NCBI GenBank assembly: GCA_020721225.1
Contig: DYNE01000012.1
Span: 1-49,583 of the forward strand
DNA from: Pelodictyon luteolum
GTDB taxonomy: Bacteria > Bacteroidota > Chlorobiia > Chlorobiales > Chlorobiaceae
DNA length: 49,583 nucleotides
Direction: 5' to 3'
Each line of letters begins with the position of its first letter. The first letter of the stretch is position 1. Positions 44,667 through 49,583 of this stretch are shown in pieces. The position numbers were made by a program, and so were the translations under genes. Below the pieces are notes generated by a model. That model was not told where the DNA came from. It saw only the letters and a program-made list of their open reading frames with translations, and did no database searches.

Positions 44667-45572
44667 ATGAGTAAAAACAAGAACAGTATCAGGGATAAGT
44701 TGTTTTACCGGATTCTCCTGCTTGTCGGCCTGATAGTCCGGCGCCTGAACCGTGCTCACGTGGCTGCGATAGCCAGAATTTCCGGCGACATTGTCTATGA
44801 CAGGCTGAAAATCCGCCGCGAACTTGTCGAAACAAATCTTTCCCTGACATTTCCGGAAAAATCCGGCGAGGAGATCCGCCGCATTGCGCGACAGGTCTAT
44901 CGTAATCTCGCTGAAAACGCCATCGAGGTACTTCGCCTCTCCCTTATCGGTACCCCTGAAGACGCATCGCGGCTGGTTGAGGTCGATGTTCGCGACTTTC
45001 TTGCAAAAACACGCGACCGGAACAAAGGTGCGGTATGTGTTTCCGCGCATTTCGGCAATTGGGAGCTGCTTGCCGTTTCGCTCGGGCTTCTGGTGTCGCC
45101 GGTGACCGTTGTTGTGAAGCGATTGAAAAACAGGGATCTCGACAGCCAGATCAACCGATGGAGAAGCATGCGGGGCAACACAGTAGTCTATAAGCGGCAA
45201 GCACTCCGTGAGGGGCTCAGAACTCTGCGAAGCGGCGGGATCATGAGCATCCTTGCCGACCAGTCGGACCCGAAAGGCGGGTTTTTCATGGACTTTCTCG
45301 GACGCCGGGCCTCGGTCTTTCTCGGTCCGGCATTTCTTGCCCTTAAAACCGGCGTACCGCTGTTTGTGGTCATGTGTCGCCGTAACGGTTCAGGGCGCTA
45401 CATCGCGGAATTCGAAGAGGTTGAAACCAGCGATCTCGGAGCAGGAAAGGAGGATGCCGAGGAACTTGCGAGGCGATATACCCGAGTGCTCGAACGCTAT
45501 ATCCGTACCTATCCCGAAGAGTGGTTCTGGGTGCACAACCGGTGGAAGCGATCCTCTTGCGAGACAGTGTAA
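44667..45572 (+). CDS. Lipid A biosynthesis acyltransferase (LpxL/HtrB family)
   Basis: About 301 residues. The inner-membrane acyltransferase motif HFGNWE (H128-x4-E133) is in SAHFGNWELLAV. Further conserved blocks are LADQSDPKGGFFMDFLG and a C-terminal EEWFWVHNRWK, characteristic of the late acyltransferases of lipid A. It adds a secondary acyl chain to the Kdo2-lipid A precursor. The ATG at 44655 gives a slightly longer N-terminus lying within the direct repeat; 44667 was chosen. The stop falls at the left edge of MITE copy B. Confidence 0.92.
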   Translation: MSKNKNSIRDKLFYRILLLVGLIVRRLNRAHVAAIARISGDIVYDRLKIRRELVETNLSLTFPEKSGEEIRRIARQVYRNLAENAIEVLRLSLIGTPEDASRLVEVDVRDFLAKTRDRNKGAVCVSAHFGNWELLAVSLGLLVSPVTVVVKRLKNRDLDSQINRWRSMRGNTVVYKRQALREGLRTLRSGGIMSILADQSDPKGGFFMDFLGRRASVFLGPAFLALKTGVPLFVVMCRRNGSGRYIAEFEEVETSDLGAGKEDAEELARRYTRVLERYIRTYPEEWFWVHNRWKRSSCETV

Positions 45573-45919
45573 TTCCAATCCTGTTTCAATACTGCGCTTA
45601 TAATCGAGGACCAGGCGATGAGGGAGTGGGAATGGGAAGAGGTGACGAAGAATGGTGGAAAAGATTGAATCGCTATAGGAAATATTCCTCGAAGCTTTGC
45701 TTCGTGAAGGAAGTATCTAACATGAACTCATACCCTGTAGCTCTGCTGCGGGGTAGTTGATTAGGGGGAGATTAGCCCACGAAGTTTCACTGATTTACCC
45801 GAATTGGCGCCTGGTTTGCCCGGTTTCACCGTTAAAACAGGCGCCTTTTTGCTAATGGGAAGGAATTTCAGGATTGTCGCGGGCAATATCATTGCATATT
45901 TGTATTGGAAATGGAATAA
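45570..45919 (+). repeat. MITE-like interspersed repeat, copy B
   Basis: Begins TAATTCCAATCCTGTTTCAA at the lpxL stop and ends in ATTGGAAATGGAATAA. It shares with copy C the block CCCACGAAGTTTCACTGATT and the GGCGCC hairpin. Relative to C it has an extra insert of roughly 80-90 nt (about 45671-45760), containing the small hairpin CGAAGC-TTT-GCTTCG (45690-45704). Confidence 0.65.
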
Positions 45920-46243
45920 TTGGGCAGGATGACGGTTATGAATGTAGCATTATCTGTATTGCTTTTGCGTCGTAATTCACGCGTAATGATGTCCGCGATA
46001 ATGAATTCAGTAAAAGCGATAAGTTGCAATTGATCGCTTTGAGCAGGCAGTCGGATCGCGCAATTATCGAATACATTATCTTTTCGTGGATTCATGTCTT
46101 CTCTGGAACTTTTACACTTGTTTTTTCTGTTCTTTTCTTTTGTGTTTAAAAAGAAAAGATAATTGCGAAAACAAGTTGACTTGATATGTCTCTTATTTAG
46201 TGAATAACATTTTATCACCAAATCTATCCACAAGGGGGTTCTT
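45573..46243. other. Gap before the adhesin gene
   Basis: No gene is seen. The first half is MITE copy B. The second half is AT-rich leader DNA of the adhesin gene, with GGGGG at 46232-46236 acting as a ribosome-binding-like run just before ATG 46244. A TTGACT at 46176 has no well-spaced -10. Confidence 0.5.
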
Positions 46244-48562
46244 ATGCCACTGCTCAGTACAATGGTTTCATGGCTTCCGGAGGCAAATCCTGATTTAGCA
46301 TCCACGGTTGAAGGAGGTAAATCGACGTCCGGAAACGTTCTCAGCAACGATACAAACCCTCACGGAGGCAACAGGGTTGAATGGATCAAGTACCTCGACG
46401 AAAAAGGAAAAATCCAGAAAGTGTTCATTGATGAAGGGTCGTCCGTAACGGTAAACACGATTTACGGATCCCTGATCATGAACTCGGACGGTTCCTGGAA
46501 GTATGTAAGCGACCCTTATGAAACGCATCCCTATCCGCCCTCGACTGCTCCATTACTCGATAATATCACCTATGGCCTCAAGGATGACTGCGGTAAAACC
46601 GATGCCTCCATGCTGACCGTTCAGGTACAGGATACAGTTCCAGTCATTGGCAAACCGGAATCCCGTGCGGTGGATGAGGATGATCTTGCCTGGGGTACCG
46701 ACAAGGTGAAAGAGTCTCTTGTGGTGACCGGATCACTTGCGGTCGATCCCGGCGAAGATCCGGTCGATACAACATTCACCTCCCAGAGTGCTCCGACAGG
46801 TCTGAAATCAGATGGAAAAACAGTACAGTATCAGATTGTCGATGCTGGTCACAAGCTTGTTGCCCATACCGGCAATATCAATGATCCGGTCTTTACCGTC
46901 AGTATCCTTAACTCCACTGATCCGACAGGCCATCAGCAGTATCAGTTCACGCTGATGAAAGAGCTTGATCATGCAACAGGTGCCGGGGAAAACACCATGG
47001 CTCTGACATTCGGTTATCAGGCAAAGGATACCAACGATCTCGATGTTGCAACGTCAAGTTTCCAGGTGACGGTGACTGATGATGTACCGGCCTCGCTCGA
47101 AATAACCGAAACCGCTACGGCAAAACCCGTTGACACGAATCTGCTGATTACGCTCGATGTATCAGGCAGTATGTACGGTGAGCGTTTGGAGAAATCGGTT
47201 GATGCAGCTCAAAATCTCATCGATGCGTATGATGGTATGGGTGAGGTGAAGGTTGCTGTTGTAACATTTTCCGATGGTGGATACAAACAAACCTCGGGTG
47301 GTTTCACATGGATGTCTGCAACTGACGCAAAGAGTGTTCTTGAAGGCTGGAGTAATTATTCGGGAGGTGGTACAGACTATCAAGACGCGTTGAATGCTGC
47401 GATTGATGCGTATGATGATGCCGGTAAGCTGGATACGACTATTGATCAAAGCGTTGCATATTTTATATCGGACGGGCATCCAAATTACACTCCTGATTAC
47501 AGTGCATGGCTTGCTATGGTTTCAAGTGAAGATATCATTTCGTATGCATTCGGTGTGGGTAATGGAATCAATACAGCCCCTCTCGATCCGATTGCATTTG
47601 ATGGATTGCATGAAACCGATATGAATTCCCAGATTGTTACCGATGTTAATGATCTTTCAGGTCTTCTTGCTTCATCGGTTGTGCAGGATCCGCTGAAAGG
47701 TACGCTCTATGCCGATTTCGGAGCCGATGGCGCGCAGGCGGCACATATGGTTCAGTCCGTAACGATTGACGGAACAACATTCACATACGATGCGCTTCAT
47801 CCTGTCGTGACGAAAACCACCAGCGGAGGTGCTACGGTAAAAATCAATATGACGACCGGTGCCTACGAGTACACTGCACCAACTTCGTTCGAGAGTACGT
47901 ATAACGAAACGATTTCGTTTACAGTTGTCGATGGTGATGGCGATCAGGTTGCTTCCTCGCTCAAGTTCACGAACTATCCGTTGCCGGCTAATCTCAGTAC
48001 GGTCTGGATTGGCACTGATGCTGCAGAGACTCATTCGGGTACAAACGCGAGCGATTATCTCGACGGAAAAGGGGGAGCCGATGTCTTGTCAGGTCTTGGC
48101 GGTGACGACATCCTGAAAGGCAGTGCAGGAGGCGATGATCTCGATGGCGGAACAGGCAGTGATATTCTGCTTGGTTACGAGGGGAGTGACAAATTGCATT
48201 TCGATGCAGCCGACAAGGTTATCGACGGCGGCAACAGCGGCAATGATAGCGATACCCTGCTCCTTGCTTCAGGTCAGGGCATCGATTTCGCAACCCTTGC
48301 CAACAGCGTACTGAAGAATATCGAGGTTGTGGATCTGAGCGTTAACGGCAATCATGCGTTGACAAATCTCTCTGTTCAGGACGTCAGGGATATGACCGAT
48401 GGCTACAATGTCCTGACCATCAAGGGAGAAGCCGGAGACAGCGTTGACCTTACAGCCGGATGGGTAGCTATGGGCACGAGTGGAGGGTATACCCTGTATG
48501 CGGATAGCAGCACGGCACCAACGGTTGAGCTACTGATCGATGCTGATATTCTTCTTATTTGA
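46244..48562 (+). CDS. Type-I-secretion adhesin-like protein with VWA and RTX repeats
   Basis: 772 residues, no N-terminal signal peptide, as expected for export by a type I system. An N-terminal VCBS-like part (about 1-125) is followed by a T1SS-143-type repeat (about 128-282, with AVDEDDLAWGTDKVKESLVV and ending TVTDDVP). A von Willebrand A domain has the MIDAS start D305-x-S307-x-S309 (LDVSGSMYG). Then come a second VCBS-like stretch and RTX nonapeptide loops at about 607-650 (GGADVLSGLGGDDILKG), which bind calcium outside the cell. The hydrophobic C-terminus (VELLIDADILLI) fits a secretion signal. It is smaller than most such adhesins. No transporter genes are in the window. A perfect terminator follows. 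Confidence 0.88.
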   Translation: MPLLSTMVSWLPEANPDLASTVEGGKSTSGNVLSNDTNPHGGNRVEWIKYLDEKGKIQKVFIDEGSSVTVNTIYGSLIMNSDGSWKYVSDPYETHPYPPSTAPLLDNITYGLKDDCGKTDASMLTVQVQDTVPVIGKPESRAVDEDDLAWGTDKVKESLVVTGSLAVDPGEDPVDTTFTSQSAPTGLKSDGKTVQYQIVDAGHKLVAHTGNINDPVFTVSILNSTDPTGHQQYQFTLMKELDHATGAGENTMALTFGYQAKDTNDLDVATSSFQVTVTDDVPASLEITETATAKPVDTNLLITLDVSGSMYGERLEKSVDAAQNLIDAYDGMGEVKVAVVTFSDGGYKQTSGGFTWMSATDAKSVLEGWSNYSGGGTDYQDALNAAIDAYDDAGKLDTTIDQSVAYFISDGHPNYTPDYSAWLAMVSSEDIISYAFGVGNGINTAPLDPIAFDGLHETDMNSQIVTDVNDLSGLLASSVVQDPLKGTLYADFGADGAQAAHMVQSVTIDGTTFTYDALHPVVTKTTSGGATVKINMTTGAYEYTAPTSFESTYNETISFTVVDGDGDQVASSLKFTNYPLPANLSTVWIGTDAAETHSGTNASDYLDGKGGADVLSGLGGDDILKGSAGGDDLDGGTGSDILLGYEGSDKLHFDAADKVIDGGNSGNDSDTLLLASGQGIDFATLANSVLKNIEVVDLSVNGNHALTNLSVQDVRDMTDGYNVLTIKGEAGDSVDLTAGWVAMGTSGGYTLYADSSTAPTVELLIDADILLI

Positions 48563-48623
48563 CGCTTTTACGGCATAAGGTTGATCCTTATCCGCAGAGG
48601 GCAGATGCACGCTCTTGACGATA

Positions 48624-48668
48624 CAGCCGTCTCATGAAAGCAATCATGAGACGGCTGTTTTTTTATGA
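48624..48668 (+). terminator. Terminator after the adhesin gene
   Basis: CAGCCGTCTCATGA (48624-48637) pairs exactly with TCATGAGACGGCTG (48644-48657), with loop AAGCAA and a T-run at 48658-48664. Confidence 0.9.
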
Positions 48669-48759
48669 TCAAAGGGTGAAATAACTTTGCCTCGTTTTTC
48701 ATCGGTACCGTTCAGATTCTGCCTCCATAAACCCCTCTTGCCAAGCGTTTTTTTCCCGT

Positions 48760-49010
48760 TATTCCATTTCCAATTTCCGATACAAATATACCGGGTATAT
48801 TGCCCTCGACAATCCAGAAATTCCTTCCCATTACCAAACAGGCGCCTGTTTTGAACGGTAAAACAGGCGCCAATTCGTGTAAATCAGTGAAACTTCGTGG
48901 GCAAACCTTCCCCTATTCAATTTTTTCCTCCTTTCTTCGTCGCCTCTTTCCATTCCCTCATCGCCTGGTACTGGATTATAAATGCATTATTGAAATAGAA
49001 TTGGAATTAC
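48760..49010 (-). repeat. MITE-like interspersed repeat, copy C (inverted)
   Basis: The reverse complement runs from GTAATTCCAATTCTATTTCA at 49010 to TTGGAAATGGAATAA at 48760 and aligns with copy B over nearly its whole length, lacking B's internal insert. Orientation is opposite to B, so B and C bracket the adhesin gene as inverted repeats. Confidence 0.65.
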
Positions 49011-49536
49011 TTTTTTTGTGAGCATAAGCATTGTTGTGTCTTCAAATGCAGTCAAAATACGATTTTTTTTCTTCTTCATCATTATCAGGGATATTTCTCG
49101 ATCCTTTTCTTTTCATGTACAAAAAAAGTGCTTTGCATTTGTCTCGTTATGAGACGACTGTGTAAAATAATGATGCGATATATGTATTGGTTTGGTGTAT
49201 GTGGCAGGTTTTTTCATTGGTTATTCCTCTTTGATTCAACGGGTTTTTCTGTATCGGCACGAATATTGCAGTACAAATAGAATGTTTGAAGCTGTGTTGA
49301 TTCCTTATACGGATTGTCAATTACAATTCGATGTTGCGTCGCCTGTGTTTATTTGGTGTATCGCGCTTGTGATTTGTGGGTGGTGACGTGAAAAATAAGG
49401 CTGACTCGATCATGAGTTGAGCGTTTCATCAACCAGCGAGCTGTAAATGTGCTGCATTTTCCAGTGTGCTTTACATGAACTGGATGCGAATAAAAAGTAT
49501 TCGTGCAGCGTACAGATAATCCCAAATCATTAATCC

Positions 49537-49583
49537 GAAGTTCCCCATAATAAAAAACAGTAACTCATTACAGTACAATCAAA
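49537..49583 (-). repeat. 47-bp repeat, second copy at the window edge
   Basis: Inverted copy of 4919-4965 with three substitutions. It is cut by the window end, so its full extent is unseen. Confidence 0.6.

Larger units (their letters stand above)
48563..49583. other. 1-kb gene-poor end of the window
   Basis: No gene is supported. The region holds the adhesin terminator, MITE copy C (inverted), AT-rich filler and, at the very end, the 47-bp repeat shared with 4919-4965. The 64-codon frame at 49192-49386 has no family features. Confidence 0.5.

Noticed and set aside
49192-49386. 64-codon frame at the window end
   Set aside because: No ribosome-binding site, domain or neighbour supports it; likely chance in AT-rich DNA.
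1-49583. CRISPR array
   Set aside because: No series of regularly spaced identical repeats with unique spacers was seen; the GATACTCC triplet is too short and few.

Overview
The window looks like a chromosome segment of a green sulfur bacterium (Chlorobiaceae, Chlorobium or a close relative). This is an inference from the gene set, not a database result. The segment pairs a Gram-negative envelope (LpxL-type acyltransferase, RfaE2, TamB-like protein, outer-membrane barrel) with ClpC, family-4 UDG, a TrpB2-type synthase, cobyrinate synthase and a CrtI/CrtH-type oxidoreductase. No rRNA or CRISPR array was seen; there are two tRNAs, Pro(GGG) and Leu(TAA).

Layout. 1-5.7 kb is accessory: a RAYT-type Y1 transposase bracketed by a 14-bp inverted repeat, a decayed hsdM fragment, a frameshifted lipoprotein, two secreted proteins of unknown role, a SEC-C protein and a gene-poor 1-kb stretch with interspersed repeats. 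5.7-15.8 kb is mostly housekeeping: guaA, a class A PBP, an alpha/beta hydrolase, a DedA protein, a DnaA-box cluster, tRNA-Pro, a carotenoid-type FAD enzyme, and a radical-SAM/DUF4130 pair thought to act on DNA. 15.85-17.4 kb is an AT-rich two-gene cassette: an AAA/ABC-type ATPase whose 3' end overlaps a small PD-(D/E)XK nuclease. It is the best candidate here for an undescribed defence system.

17.4-43.4 kb is core genome: an MBL hydrolase, an OMP, an epimerase-cbiA-NTPase operon, clpC, trpB2, tRNA-Leu, thiL, ftsY, pcm and a PpiD-like chaperone. It ends with a long minus-strand run, rfaE2 > tamB-like > coaBC > udg > dnaB > ptsI, with short gaps and overlaps.

43.5-49.6 kb is accessory again. 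A HEPN-MNT toxin-antitoxin operon sits between two copies of a 43/44-nt sequence that, at the second copy, forms the leader of the lpxL-like gene. A 772-residue type-I-secretion adhesin-like protein (T1SS-143/VCBS, VWA, RTX repeats) lies between two oppositely oriented copies of a MITE-like repeat. A third copy of that repeat lies at 4.3-4.75 kb, so the two ends of the window share repeat families.

Start codons were chosen from in-frame candidates, ribosome-binding-like sequence and family N-termini. Where the choice is uncertain the entry says so.
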